From Apodemus sylvaticus (taxonomy: Eukaryota; Chordata; Mammalia; Rodentia; Muridae): a DNA stretch of 64,000 nt. A program made the position numbers and the translations under genes. Positions within the stretch are counted from its first letter, which is position 1, and every line of letters begins with the position of its first letter. The stretch spans positions 92,507,324-92,571,323 of the forward strand of contig NC_067474.1 of NCBI RefSeq assembly GCF_947179515.1. The letters run 5' to 3'. The notes under the pieces are model-generated. The model ran no database searches. It worked only from the letters and a program-made list of their open reading frames with translations, and was not told the DNA's origin. Of the stretch, positions 23,658-34,620 are shown one piece after another.

Positions 23658-25439
23658 AAGCATTATTGTTCATATATGTATCTGCAAATGACATTGCAAT
23701 TGATTCAGATCTGGGACATTTAAACAGTAATAACAAAAACATCAACACTTATTTTACTGTGGACTTTCATTGAACCAATATCACGGATTGTAATTGATTG
23801 ATCATAAAATTACATTTAAATTTGTTTAAGAAAAATTCCAAGGGGTATTCTAAAATGGTTGTCTTTTTGTGTTCTGATGATCAGTGAAAGGATTTCTCTG
23901 TTATGCCTCCTTACTGATACTCTGCCTTTTGATTCATAGTTCCAGAGGGGTTAGTCTGCCAGTTACCTATGGAGAAAGTATAGTAGCTGAAGTGCTCCAT
24001 CCACACTGATAGGGGCATTCAAATCTGAATACTTCATGTAGCAGAGACTAAACCAGAACTAGGGAAATGTAAGTATGCTTATTGCCTCACCTTATTCTAC
24101 CAAATAGTTCTATAGCCTTTCAAAGTGCTACTGATTAGAGACCAAGTGATCAAAACATAAGCTGTAGAGAAAATTGCAGGGGAATGGCATAACATTTGCC
24201 AACTATAGTCTTGATTACATACTGCATGCTAAAATTTTTGTTCCAGTTATAGGAGTTACTTATTAGGAAGGATGTGGGCATAGTTTGCAAATTGCTTTTC
24301 CCCATATCTGTGCTAATCTAATAAATTAGTTGTCACTTTTGGGAGTGTAAGTTTGATGGTGTATATAAAGCATCTTCAACACATACAAGGTCATCTAGAT
24401 TTTTCTCTGTTTATACTTTTGTTTTACACATAATATTTAAGGTTATAAACTTCTTGACCCAACTCTGATGAAGTATTTAGGATCTGTATTTGGATCTGAG
24501 TGTGTTTGCATGCCTAATTATTGTGACATCATTAATTGTAGATTTTTTCTTTTCTTCTTCCTTCGGGAACTTGCCTATATCAGTGGCTTTTGTGCATGGG
24601 TCCACTCTTGTTTTAATTTGTTTCTATCATGATTTTCATCTTTGTTTCCAGAAACACGTTTTTGTGATTGATGTAGCTTCACAGTAAATCTTGAAGATGG
24701 ATCATCTCAGTCCAAGGACTATCAGTCATGTCATAATATCTTCATTAATGATGTCTGGTTTTTTTTTTTTTGTATAAGTTGAAGGAGACAGTTTTATAAC
24801 CAGTTACAAAATTTCAGATATATTACTACAATTGTATTAAGTGTGAGTACAGAGAACATGGAATTTTGAGTATGTTACCTTCATCCCTACAAATGACATA
24901 CATTTCCTTTTGTGTACTGTTTAAGTCCTTTCATCAGGATTTTACCACTTCTATTATATGCTATCTGTACATAAATTCTTAGATTTCTAGTGATATTTTA
25001 GTGTCTTGTGGATCTAATAAAAATCATATTACATTTATTACAAATTTTACTTGCACACTAGCATTACAGAAGACATTAGTTGACTTCATTTTTCATAATC
25101 CATACACTATTTCTTTTAAATGTCATACATATATACAGTGTACGTTCATATCCCTCCTTCCTTGTTTCCCTTCTTCTCTCTTTCCAGCTGTTCTTCTCAA
25201 TGTTCCTTCTTTCCTCTGAAATTCATGTGAACTTCTAATTAAATCTGTAGATGTGGATCTCATGAACACGGGAGGGAAGACTGCTGAGTGAAAACCAAGA
25301 AGTCACTAAAATATTCTGCTGTTGACTACTCACAAAAATATTAAGAGATTGGTGAGTATAAAAGGTCTGTCTTGGAGTCTACATGTTCTTCACATATTAG
25401 GTGTGATCTCTATCTTCTCAAAGGCAGAAATAAAAGAAA
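23658..25439. other. Intergenic AT-rich sequence
   Basis: No gene or clear transposon recognised. Open frames such as 24490-24687 and 25001-25219 have no recognisable domain or coding signature. Confidence 0.6.
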
Positions 25440-25453
25440 AAATGTTTACTTTC

Positions 25454-26450
25454 TTTTTTATTATTTATTTTATTTATGACATTTCAAATGTTCCATTTCC
25501 TGGTCTCTCATTCACTAAGCCTCCACCCCAATCCCTTTCCTTTGCCTCTAAGAAGGTGCTCTCCCACCAACCCTACCCACCCACTCCCTCCGCACCCCTT
25601 TAGCATCCCCCTTCTCTGGGGCATCAAACTTCCAGAACACCAAGTGCATCGCCTCCTAATGATGCCAGATAAGGCAGTCATCTGTTACATGTATAACAGG
25701 AGCCATGAATCTGCGTATGTATACCTTTTGGTTAGTGGCTTAGTTAGTGGGAGCTCTGAGGGATCCAGTTAGTTTATACAGGTGTTCTTCTGATGGGGAA
25801 GCAATTCCCTTCAGCTCCTTCAGTCCTTCCCCTAACTCTTCCATAGGGATCTCTAGGTTTCAGCCCAAAAACTGGCTGTGAGTGCATGCATCTGTCTTAG
25901 TCAGGGTCTGGCAGAGCCTCTAAGAGGACAGTCAATCCAGGCAAAAGTCTGAAAGCACATCTTGGCATCAGCAATAATGTCAGGGTTTGGGGGTCTACTC
26001 ATGAGATAGATCCTGAATTGGGGCAGTACTCTGGATGTCCTTTCCTTCAATCTCTGCTCCATTTTTTTTTGTCTCTTTAATTTAAGACAGTAACAATTCT
26101 GGGTTAAAATTTTTGAAATGCGGGGTTGGCCCTATCCCTCAACTGGGGCCATATCTTTCTACTGGCATGTTCTCTTCAGGTTCAATCCTTTCTGTTGGGC
26201 ATTTCTGCTAATTTCATCACGATTGAATCCTGGGAGTCTCTTACATCCCTAGTGTACTTTCTACTGGTCCCCCCAACCTGTTCCCTACCCCTCATTGCTG
26301 CATATTTCCCTTCATTCTCCTGTCCCTCTGGACTTCTCAGTCTTTCCTATAACATATCTTGTCTTCTTTATCCCTCCGCTTCCCTCTCCTATGTAGATCT
26401 TTTCTTCCCTCTTCCTCCCTTGATTATTTTGTTTGTGCTTCTCAGTGGGA
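25454..26450 (-). mobile_element. L1 3' UTR, antisense arm of a twin-primed L1
   Basis: Starts with T-rich tail sequence and the ATGACATTTCAAATG-type 3' terminus, then the complement of a long L1 3' UTR (CTGGGGCATCAAACTTCC, CTGGCAGAGCCTCTAAGAGG and GTCAGGGTTTGGGGG words). It flips to sense L1 near 26452. Left target duplication AAATGTTTACTTTC is at 25440-25453. Frames at 25322-26494 are chance openings in UTR. Confidence 0.8.
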
Positions 26451-26451
26451 T

Positions 26452-27200
26452 TAAAGAATCTGCAACCAACAGATTGGAAAAATATCTTTACTAACCCAAC
26501 ATCCAACAGAAGGCTAATATCCAAAATACACAAAGAACTCACGAAGTTAGAGTCCAGAAAACCAAATAACCCAGTTAAAATACAGAATACAGTCCTAAAC
26601 AGAGAATTCTCAGCTGAAGAATATCAAATGACTGAAAAGCACCTAAAAAAATGACCTGGACATTCCACACCAAACACTAATCTCAGTGGTTAAGAAAAAA
26701 ATCTCAGGGGACTGAAGGTCCTGGCAAGGATGTGAAGAAAAGGAACACTCTTCCATTGCTGGTGAGATTGCAAGCTGGTACAACCACTCTGGAAGTCAAT
26801 TTGGGGGTTCTTCAGAAAATTGGAAATAGCTCTACCTGAAGACTCAGCTATACCACTTCTGCTCATGTACCCAAAAGATGTTCCATCATATAACCAGGAC
26901 ACATACGCCACTATGTTTATAGCAGCCTTATTTATAATAGCCAGAAGCTGGGAACACAGATGTGTCTTAACTCAAGAATGGACACAGAAAATGTGGTACA
27001 TTTACACAGTGGAATACTACTCAGCTATTAAAAATGAGAACTTCACAAACTTTCAGGCTAATGGATGGCACTAGAAAATGTTGTCTTGAGGAAGGTAGCC
27101 CAGACCCAAAAGGACATACATAGTATGGACTCATTTATAAGTGGTTATTAGCCCAAAAGTTCAGAATACCCACCATGCAACAGACCATATGAAGGTTAAC
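26452..27200 (+). mobile_element. L1 ORF2 C-terminus and 3' UTR start, inverted 5' arm
   Basis: Sense ORF2 from codons for CNQQIGKIF-like residues through the C-terminal domain to the stop region (about 27150) and about 50 bp of 3' UTR (ATGCAACAGACCATATGAAGG). The right target duplication AAATGTTTATTTTC at 27201-27214 matches the left one with one mismatch. An open stretch at 26820-27074 keeps a C-terminal ORF2 piece. Other parts are frameshifted. Confidence 0.8.
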
Positions 27201-27214
27201 AAATGTTTATTTTC

Positions 27215-27587
27215 CATCTTCATTCAAATTTTAACAAATCCCAATCCTAATATGTTTTGTCTTTGAGGATGTATGAAAGGATATGTCTGAGATTTATGTG
27301 CATCAAATATCAGAAGTTGATCTAAGTGTGGTATTTCAACATTTCCCTATCACAATTGAATGTTTATTCTGATCTAGTCTTTAACTATGCATCTTTCAGA
27401 TGTTTCTGTATGGCTTCTCTCAATTTTGGTTCCAAGATCACTTTACTAAGTCATTTTTTACACAATATTGTTACTGAGTTGGAGCTAATCACAACTGAAT
27501 ATTAATAATCTACCAATTTAACTGCTGCTACCTTTTTTTCCCCTATATTTCAATTTATTCACTTGAGTCAGGGTAACACTTAAACTT
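27215..27587. other. Intergenic sequence between two inverted L1 insertions
   Basis: About 370 bp of apparently unique AT-rich DNA separates the two L1 insertions. Nothing recognised. Confidence 0.55.
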
Positions 27588-27603
27588 AAAAAAGTAGTTG
27601 GTA

Positions 27604-28133
27604 GTGGGATTGCTTCAAGTTTCTCTCCATTTAGTTTGATGCTGGCTACCGGTTTGCTGTATATTGCTTTAATGATGTTTAGGTATGGGCCTTGAATTCC
27701 TGTTCTTTCCAAGACTTTAAGCATGAAAGGATGCTGAATTTTGTCAAATGCTTTTTCAACATCCAATGAAATGACCATGTGGTTTTTTGTTTTTTTTTTT
27801 TTTGTTTTTTGTTTTTTTTTTTTTTGTCTTTGAGTTCATTTATAGTGGATTGCATTGATAGATTTCCGTATATTGAACCAACCCCGCATCCCTGGGATAA
27901 AGCCTACTTGATCATGGTGGATGATCGTTTTGATGTGTTCTTGGATTCGGTTGGCAAGAATTTTATTTAGTATTTTTGCATCAATGTTCATAAGGGAGAT
28001 TGGTCTGAAGTTTTCTTTCTTTGTTGGATCTTTGTGTGGTTTTGGTATCAGCATAATTGTGGCTTCGTAGAAGGAATTGGGTAGGGTTCCTTCTGTTTCT
28101 ATCTTGTGGAATAGTTTGAAGAGTATTGGTGTT
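27604..28133 (-). mobile_element. L1 ORF2 RT region, inverted 5' arm
   Basis: On the - strand this encodes RT segments: KPHKDPTKKENFRPISL (RT block 1/2), HHDQVGFIPGMRGWFNI, and the motif A stretch SLDVEKAFDKIQH with its catalytic aspartate. The last two are separated by an expanded T/G run at 27781-27825 that breaks the frame. Left target duplication AAAAAAGTAGTTGGTA is at 27588-27603. Confidence 0.9.
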
Positions 28134-28739
28134 ATAGAGTTAAATAAAGAATTCTCACCTGAAGAACTTCGGATGGCGGAGAAACATCTTAAAAAATGCT
28201 CAACTTCATTAGTCATTAGAGAAATGCAAATCAAAACAACCCTGAGATTTCACCTTACACCAGTCAGAATGGCTAAGATTAAAAATTCAGGAGACAGCAG
28301 GTGTTGGCGAGGATGTGGAGAAAGAGGAACACTCCTCCACTGCTGGTGGGGTTGCAAATTGGTACAACCACTCTGGAAATCAGTCTGGCTGTTCCTCAGA
28401 AATCTGGGCACCTCACTTCTAGAAGATCCTGCTATACCACTCCTGGGCATATATCCAAAAGATTCCCCAGCATGTAATAAGGATACATGTTCCCCTATGT
28501 TCATAGCAGCCCTATTTATAATTGCCAGAAGCTGGAAAGAACCCAGGTATCCCTCAACAGAAGAGTGGATGCAAAAAATGTGGTATATATACACAATGGA
28601 GTACTATTCAGCCATTAGAAATCATGAATTCATGAAATTCTTAGGCAAATGGATGGAGCTGGAGAACACCATACTAAGTGAGGTAACCCAGACTCAAAAG
28701 ATGAATCATGGTATGCACTCACTAATAAGTGGATATTAA
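28077..28739 (+). pseudogene. 220-codon chimeric L1 ORF2 C-terminal frame
   Basis: This is the longest open frame in the window. Residues 1 to about 19 come from the inverted RT segment read backwards. The rest is the C-terminal part of L1 ORF2p in the native frame up to the native stop (SLISGY end). The cysteine/histidine motif C-x3-C-x7-H-x4-C is intact (CWRGC, then LLHCWWGC). Full ORF2p is about 1,280 residues with endonuclease and reverse transcriptase; both are missing here, so no retrotransposition activity is expected. The ATG lies in inverted DNA and no promoter is apparent, so expression is unlikely. Confidence 0.85.
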
Positions 28740-29008
28740 CCTAGAAAACTGGAATACCCAAAACATAATTCACACATCAAATAAGGTACACGAAGAATGG
28801 AGGAGTGGCCCCTTGTTCTGGAAAGACTCAGGGAAGCAGTATAGAGCAAAATCAGAACAGGGAAGTGGGAAGGGTTGGGTGGGAAAACAGGGGGAGGGAG
28901 GGGACTGATGGGACTTTCGGGGAGTGGAGGTCCAGAAAAGGGGAAATCATTTGAAATGTAAATAAATATATCAATAAATTAAAAAAAAGTTTAATGGAAA
29001 CAATTTAA
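28134..29008 (+). mobile_element. L1 ORF2 C-terminus, 3' UTR and poly(A), sense arm
   Basis: From the AATAAAGAATTCTCACCTG codons of ORF2 through the natural stop (about 28739), the 3' UTR (to about 28980) and the A-rich tail. The right target duplication ends at 29024. With the antisense arm at its left it forms a 5'-inverted L1; roughly 1.4 kb of ORF2 between the two breakpoints is absent. The sequence is little diverged, so this is a relatively young insertion. Confidence 0.92.
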
Positions 29009-29024
29009 AAAAAAGTAGTTGGTA

Positions 29025-29898
29025 TCCATACTTCACCAGACCATAGCCCAAGAAGCTCTAGATGTAGGAATCAACATTTTTAAGTGGTAAGTAGCTGCAT
29101 ACCTTTGCCTTTCCCTATTAATTTTTGTCCCCATTACCTTTGGTTTTCTGCTTCCCCTAGATTTTTATCTCCTGTACATGTTTAGTAATCAAAAGACAAT
29201 TTTGTGTCTGACTAGTCAATCTCCCTTTAGCGAGACCTTTACTAAAGAGTATATTCTGAACAAAATTAATCATAACAAATTACTAATTTTCTCATTAGAA
29301 ATAATTTCAGTTATATAAGTTCTGTGGATATTGTTTTCAATTTAAGTGAATATCAACTATTTTGATTCACCTGGCATATTGTGGGTTTCTCCTTATAAAA
29401 CTATTAAAATTACTAAATGATACTTTTTCTTAAATGCTAGAATTACCTTGTACTCCAGGACTAAATGTTGGTCAGTTATGACCTAAAATTTTTCTTATAT
29501 ATAAATACATATCACTCATTTGCTTAGATATCCTATATAATTTTCATTAAATCTGATCAAATTACTTTTTATTTCACTTATTCAGATGATTTTTCTAGTT
29601 TCTTAAGAGGAGACAGTTTATATTTTATATTATATTTTATATTTCAACATAGATTTTAATATATACATTCAATCATATAAGCTAACCAATATCCTTGTTT
29701 GAATATCCTAATTTTAAAAAATTGAATTTCATCATTTATTTCATCTAAAATATTTGTCACACTTTTCATTAACCATACATTGTTTATTAATGTTTTTGTG
29801 CTTTTTATATATTAGCATTTCCCATCTAATTTTCTGTTACTGTGGATAAGTTTAATTCCACTGCAGTTTAAGAATATTTACCTTATAATCTGTCTTAG
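29025..29898. other. Intergenic AT-rich sequence
   Basis: Nothing recognised. Confidence 0.6.
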
Positions 29899-30420
29899 TT
29901 AGGGTCCAATGTGTTCCATATCCCTACTAGGATGGCCCATTAAGCCCCACTTAAAACATTCTACTGTTTCCAAAACCCAAAATCTCAAAATGCATATTCC
30001 TCTAAATAAAAACATCATCAGGCCTTATACATAAATACCCCTTTTCTGGTACCGTCTTCTGTCTAATTAAGGTTTCCATTGCTGTGCAGAGACACAAATA
30101 CCAAGGCAAATCTTGTAAAAATCAACGTTTAATTTGGACTGACTTACCAATTGAGCAGTTCATTCCATTATTTTCAAGGCACAGAGTCTGGCAGCATTCA
30201 GGTAGGCATGTGGCTGGAGGAGATGAGAGGTAGATACCGTGTTTCAAATGCAAAAGGAAGAATGGCTTTTCCAGGCAGCTAGGAGAAGGTTCTCAAAGCT
30301 CACACCCATAGTAACATACTTCCTACAAGAAGGCCACAACTACTATAACAAGGTCACTCCTCTTAATAGTGCCACTATCTCTGGCAAGTATGACCACATC
30401 ATCTTTTATGGTGGTATAGT
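29899..30420 (-). mobile_element. MaLR-type element: LTR with adjoining internal fragment
   Basis: On the - strand an LTR (about 30420 to 30055) is followed by about 145 bp of internal sequence whose start, just after the LTR end, reads as a degraded TGGTACCAG word, like the primer-binding region typical of MaLR elements (about 30048-30053 on this strand: GGTACC). A second copy of the LTR terminal word (TCTGTCTTAGTTAGGG at 29897-29912) closes it, so the internal region is almost completely deleted. Same LTR class as 3616-3957. Noncoding. Confidence 0.6.
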
Positions 30421-30424
30421 ATAT

Positions 30425-31272
30425 TCTCTTATGCTATTCCAGTGTGTTTTATATCCAGAATATGCCTTGATGAATAATTAAATCAAATTTAAGAGCAATA
30501 TCAAAACTATACATATTCATATATAGATGCCAATAGCCCTAGTGATAGAGATCTTGAGTGTCTGATTTTAGTAATTTTCTTATTTTGAGACCTATCATTT
30601 ACTCACTCAACTATCTCATTAGCCTTCTCTGCTGTTATTACTTCTTTGTGAAATAGGGGTAAAAGAATGCTGAATACTTCATCAGATTAGTAAAAATCAC
30701 AAATTTCAATATAGGTTTTATATGAACGTGTTTCTCAGATACCATAATTGAGAAAAGTAGGCTGCACTTTCAGTCTCCTTAATTACTAGAAATATGCTGT
30801 AGTGTGTAAGTATCATATATGATAGAAAGCCATTGTTTAACATCCAATAAGAGAACTTATTGAAATTATGAAATTGATGTGGCAATTGGACAAAGAGAAA
30901 AATAACAAACATAGATAGAACTTATCATTAATCTACAATCCTAATTACATATTTTCTACCTAATTCTAGCACTATGATGACATAGACAACAGTGACTATA
31001 ATTAATACCTTTATGTATGTGAAGCTAGATAAAATTTATCATATGCTGGTTGTTTAATATACCACCTTCTTACATTCTATATAATAATAATAAGAAGAAA
31101 CTTGCTGGAAACAAAGAAATCTTGGCACTCTTTTGTACTTCTCACTAAAATACCCATGTACTAAATTGACAATGGCAATGAAACCCATAATCAATCAAGG
31201 AAGCAAATAAGCAGAACAAATCATAAAAATAAAAACATTTTCCATTACAAGCATATAATGTTTGTAAATAAC
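30425..31272. other. Intergenic AT-rich sequence
   Basis: No gene recognised. The - strand frames at 30718-30912 and 31145-31351 lack any recognisable feature. Confidence 0.55.
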
Positions 31273-31505
31273 AATAGGACTGAAGACATGACTCAATAGT
31301 TAAGGGTACTTGCTTTTCATACAGAGGACCCAGGTTTGGTTCCCAGAACACATATGGTCAGTTATATCTGTCTATAACTCCATGAGCAGTACGCCTAGTG
31401 CTCTCTTTTAGCTTATGAAAGTACCAGGCATATATATGGTACCCAAACATAATATAAGCAAAATACTTATACATATAAACATAAAAATAAATAAAATTAA
31501 AAGTA
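31273..31505 (+). mobile_element. B3/B2-like SINE, degraded
   Basis: GACTGAAGACATGACTCAATAGTTAAGGGTAC corresponds to the tRNA-related A-box part and CAGGTTTGGTTCCCAG to the B-box part of a B3-type SINE (about 31278-31345). The element ends in an A-rich tail with ATAAAAATAAATAAAAT. Confidence 0.65.
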
Positions 31506-31984
31506 AAGTTAATGAATAGAATGTATTTAAAAAGATGACAGTTGTAGCATAGAGATTCTCATGTAAATGAAAGTATTGCCAGAAAGTGCCTGAAAATTGA
31601 TAAATGATCTTCTTCCCTGGAAATCTTGACAGCTCAATAATGAAATGGGTAAGACTAGGAAGGCAGTGTTTGTTGTAAAAAGAGAAGAGACTATGTTTAA
31701 GGATTAACTATACTGAATCAGATACTTTGCTGTTTTGACATATAGCACATCTAGCATACTGCTAATCACAGTGTGTAGTACAGTGTTGACATCCTGATTC
31801 TAAATTGGTAATCAATGTTGGAGACTTGTTGCTTGCTCAGAGTCATGTGGCTAAACAGTAGAAGAGTCGTGATGTCATGTTTGATATCAGTCACATCAAA
31901 CCTCTTATCATGCTCCACTACTGTGAAAATGGAAAAAAAAAACTAAATTATATGATATGTCAAGTTACCATGGATATAAGAAAT

Positions 31985-32799
31985 AGTGGGCAGACCTGGG
32001 GCACTGCTTCTACACCCACTTCTACAACATCCAGAGGAAACTCGACTCCCAGGTGCTCTGACATGCTGAGGATCACAGGATCACAGAGGAAGCTCCACTC
32101 CCAGGAGACTGGACACACCCAGGAACACTGGAGCTATTACATACTCAATATTACAGTTGAGACCACAACATCTTTCCCAATGCCCAGCATAACTGGGACC
32201 CCCAATGGAACCAGGGAAGCATAAACCCCTGCCCAGCCAGAGGCTCAGCTTTCTTCTAGTTTCACCTGTTCTTGGAGCAAACCCAAGGCTCTGGCTCCCT
32301 AACTACTCCTGCAACATCTGAAGAAAAAGGTTGACTCCCAGGAGTTCTGACACAAAATATCTCAGGAGCTTGGTTAGACAAGGATTTTAGGATAGCATAG
32401 GCAGTTTGAGTCTTAGGAGCTATGAAACAACCAGGATCTCATGATAACAGAATCACAGGATCACAGAGACAGCTGGACTCCAAGGAGTTCTAAAACAACC
32501 AGGATCACAGAAGGGACAGGCTCCAGCCAGAGACAGCAAGGGCAGTTAACATGAGGGATACACAGATATTGAGAAGCAAGCATAAGAATATAAGCAACAG
32601 AAACCAATATTAATTGACAACATCAGAACCCAGTTCTTTCTCCATACCAAGCCCTGGATGCCCTAACATATCTGAAAGCCAAGGTTCACATCTAAAATTC
32701 CATATCATGAATATCATGGGTAAATTTAGGAAGGACAAAAATAACTCTCTTAAAGAAATATAAGAAAACAAACATAAAAAGTCAGAAGCCCTTAAAAAG
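31985..32799 (+). mobile_element. L1 5' UTR and ORF1 start (part of a 6.7-kb L1 relic)
   Basis: About 31985-32530 holds GC-richer 5' UTR sequence with recurring words (GGATCACAG, CTCCCAGGAG, CAACCAGGATC). From about 32560 the ORF1 start region follows (AAGCAAGCATAAGAATATAAGCAACAG), running into ORF1. In intact L1s the 5' UTR holds the internal pol II promoter. It is diverged here and no initiation site can be claimed. ORF1 is interrupted by an LTR at 32800. Confidence 0.75.
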
Positions 32800-33344
32800 T
32801 GTATTAGTTTGGGTTCTCTAGAGTCACAGAATATATGGCCAGTCTCCATATAGTTAGGGAATTTGTCAATGACTTACAGTCTATAGTCCAACTCCCCAAA
32901 ACCTCAGCTGTGGATGGAAGTCCAAGGATCTAGCAGTTTCTCAGTCCCAAGGGGGCAAGCAGGCAAGGAAGAGTGAGTAAATCTTCCTTCTTTCAATGCC
33001 CTTATATATCTCCAGCAGAGGGTGTAGCCCAGATTAAAGGCTGTAGGTCTCCAACAGAGTGTGTGGCCCAGATTACAGGCATGTGGGTCTCCAGCAGAGG
33101 GTGTGGCCCAGATTAAAGGCGTGTGCCTCCATGCCTTTAATCCCAGATGATCTTGAACTCGAGATCTCCTTGTCTTAATCTTCTAAAATTCATAGCCACT
33201 ATGCTTCAAGATCTCCGTGCCAAGATCCAGGTCAGAAACTTATAGCTCTGAGCCTCCAGATTAGGATCATAGATGAGCCTTCTAATTCTAGATTGTAGTT
33301 CATTCCAGATATAATCAAGTTGACATCCAGGAATAGCCACTACA
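32800..33344 (-). mobile_element. Solo MaLR-type LTR with internal 39-40 bp triplication
   Basis: Same family as 18057-18529, opposite orientation: TGTATTAG start, GCCACTACA end on this strand. It interrupts L1 ORF1, flanked by short AAAG-like sequence. At 33010-33128 three tandem units of 39-40 bp (each CTCCA-CAGAG-GTGT-GCCCAGATTA-AGGC) occupy the place of one unit in the other copy, making this LTR about 70 bp longer. Confidence 0.7.
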
Positions 33345-33905
33345 AAGAAGAAACAGAAAAAAATACCTTAAAGAATTACAGAAAAATTCAACCAAACAAG
33401 TAAAGAAATTGAACAAAACCATCCAGGATCTAAAAATTGAAATAGAAACAATAAAGAAATCACAAAGGGAGACAATCTTGGAGATAGAAAACCTAGAAAA
33501 AAGATCAGGAGTCACAAATGCAAACATCTCCAACAGAATATAAAAAATAGAAGAGAGAATCTCAGGCATGTTATATGCCCTAGAAGACATTGACACAACA
33601 GTCAAAAAAAAATTACAAAAACCAAAAAGCTCCTAACTCAAAACATTCAAGAATCTAAAACACAATGAAATGAATGAACCTAAGAATAATAGGTATAGAA
33701 GAGAGTGAAAATATCTAACTCAAAGGACCAACTAACATCTCAACAAAATTATAAAGTAAAGCTTCCCTAACCTAAAGAATGAGATGCACATAAACATACA
33801 AGAAGCCTACATAACTCCAAACAGACTGGACCATAGCAGAAATTCCTCCTGTCACATAACAACTAAAACACCAAATTCACAGAACAACAACAACAAAAGG
33901 ATATT
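33345..33905 (+). mobile_element. L1 ORF1, central and C-terminal coding region, decayed
   Basis: ORF1 continues after the LTR: coiled-coil codons (AAAAATTGAAATAGAAAC, about 33432), GAGAGAATCTCAGGCATG (about 33552) and the later CACATAACAAC-AAAACACCAAAT region (about 33855). Stops and indels abolish the frame. It ends where an ORF2 C-terminal piece is joined out of order. Confidence 0.75.
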
Positions 33906-34620
33906 GAAAGCAATAAAAGTGACCTCATAAAATTGCAAAGATTCTGCAAGACAAAGGACACTGTCAATATGCCAAAACGGCAACCAATAGATTGGGAAAA
34001 GATCTTTACCAATCCTACATCTAATAGAGGGCTAATATCCAATATATACAAAGAACTCAAGAAGCTAGACTCTAGAGAATGTAACAACCATTACCCTATT
34101 AACAATGGGATACAAAGTCAGATGGTGGTGGCACACACATTTAATTTCAGCACTCAGGAGGCAGAGGTGGGCAGATTTCTGAGTTCAAGGCCAGCCTGGT
34201 CTACAGAGTGAATTCCTGGACAGCCAAGGGTACACAGAGAAACACTGTCTTGAAAACACAAAATGGGGCAGGGGCAGGGGGGTTACAGAGTTAAACAAAG
34301 AATTCTTAACTGAGGAATACTGAATGACTGAGAAACACCTAAAGAAATCTTCAACATCCTTAATCATCAGGGAAATGCAAATCAAAACAACCCTGAAATT
34401 CCACCTTACAACAGTCACAATGGCTAAGATCAAAAAACTCAGGTGACAGCAGATGCTCACTAGGATGTGGAAACAGAACTCTCCTCCATTGCTAGTGGGA
34501 TTGCAAGCTGGTACAACCCCTCTGGAAATTAGTTTGTTGGTTCTTCAGTAAACTGGACTAAGTACTACCTGAAAACCCAGCTATACCACTCCTGGGCATG
34601 TACCCAGAAGATGCTCCAAC
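33906..34620 (+). mobile_element. Misplaced L1 ORF2 C-terminal segment
   Basis: Sense ORF2 C-terminal codons (CTCATAAAATTGCAAAG to ATGCTCCAACATG) lie between ORF1 and the upstream part of ORF2, which is out of normal L1 order. There is no poly(A) at the right end. It is interrupted by a B1 at 34118-34280. It could be a separate insertion lacking a tail or a rearrangement between L1 copies. Confidence 0.7.
34118..34280 (+). mobile_element. B1 SINE inside L1 ORF2
   Basis: GATGGTGGTGGCACACACATTT start, GAGTTCAAGGCCAGCC B-box region near 34180, ACAGAGAAACACTGTCTTG end, then an A-poor G-rich tail. Imperfect target duplication GGATACAAAG at 34108-34117 and GGTTACAGAG at 34281-34290 in ORF2 codons. 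Confidence 0.85.

Noticed and set aside
24490..24687. Hydrophobic 65-codon frame as a membrane protein
   Set aside because: T-rich DNA encodes hydrophobic residues by chance. No start context, homology or exon signal could be supported.
28138..28739. Intact, active L1
   Set aside because: Only the ORF2 C-terminus is present. No copy in the window has an intact ORF1 with complete endonuclease and RT.
33010..33128. CRISPR-like array of three regularly spaced repeats
   Set aside because: The units are directly tandem with no spacers, lie within a rodent LTR, and the organism is eukaryotic.
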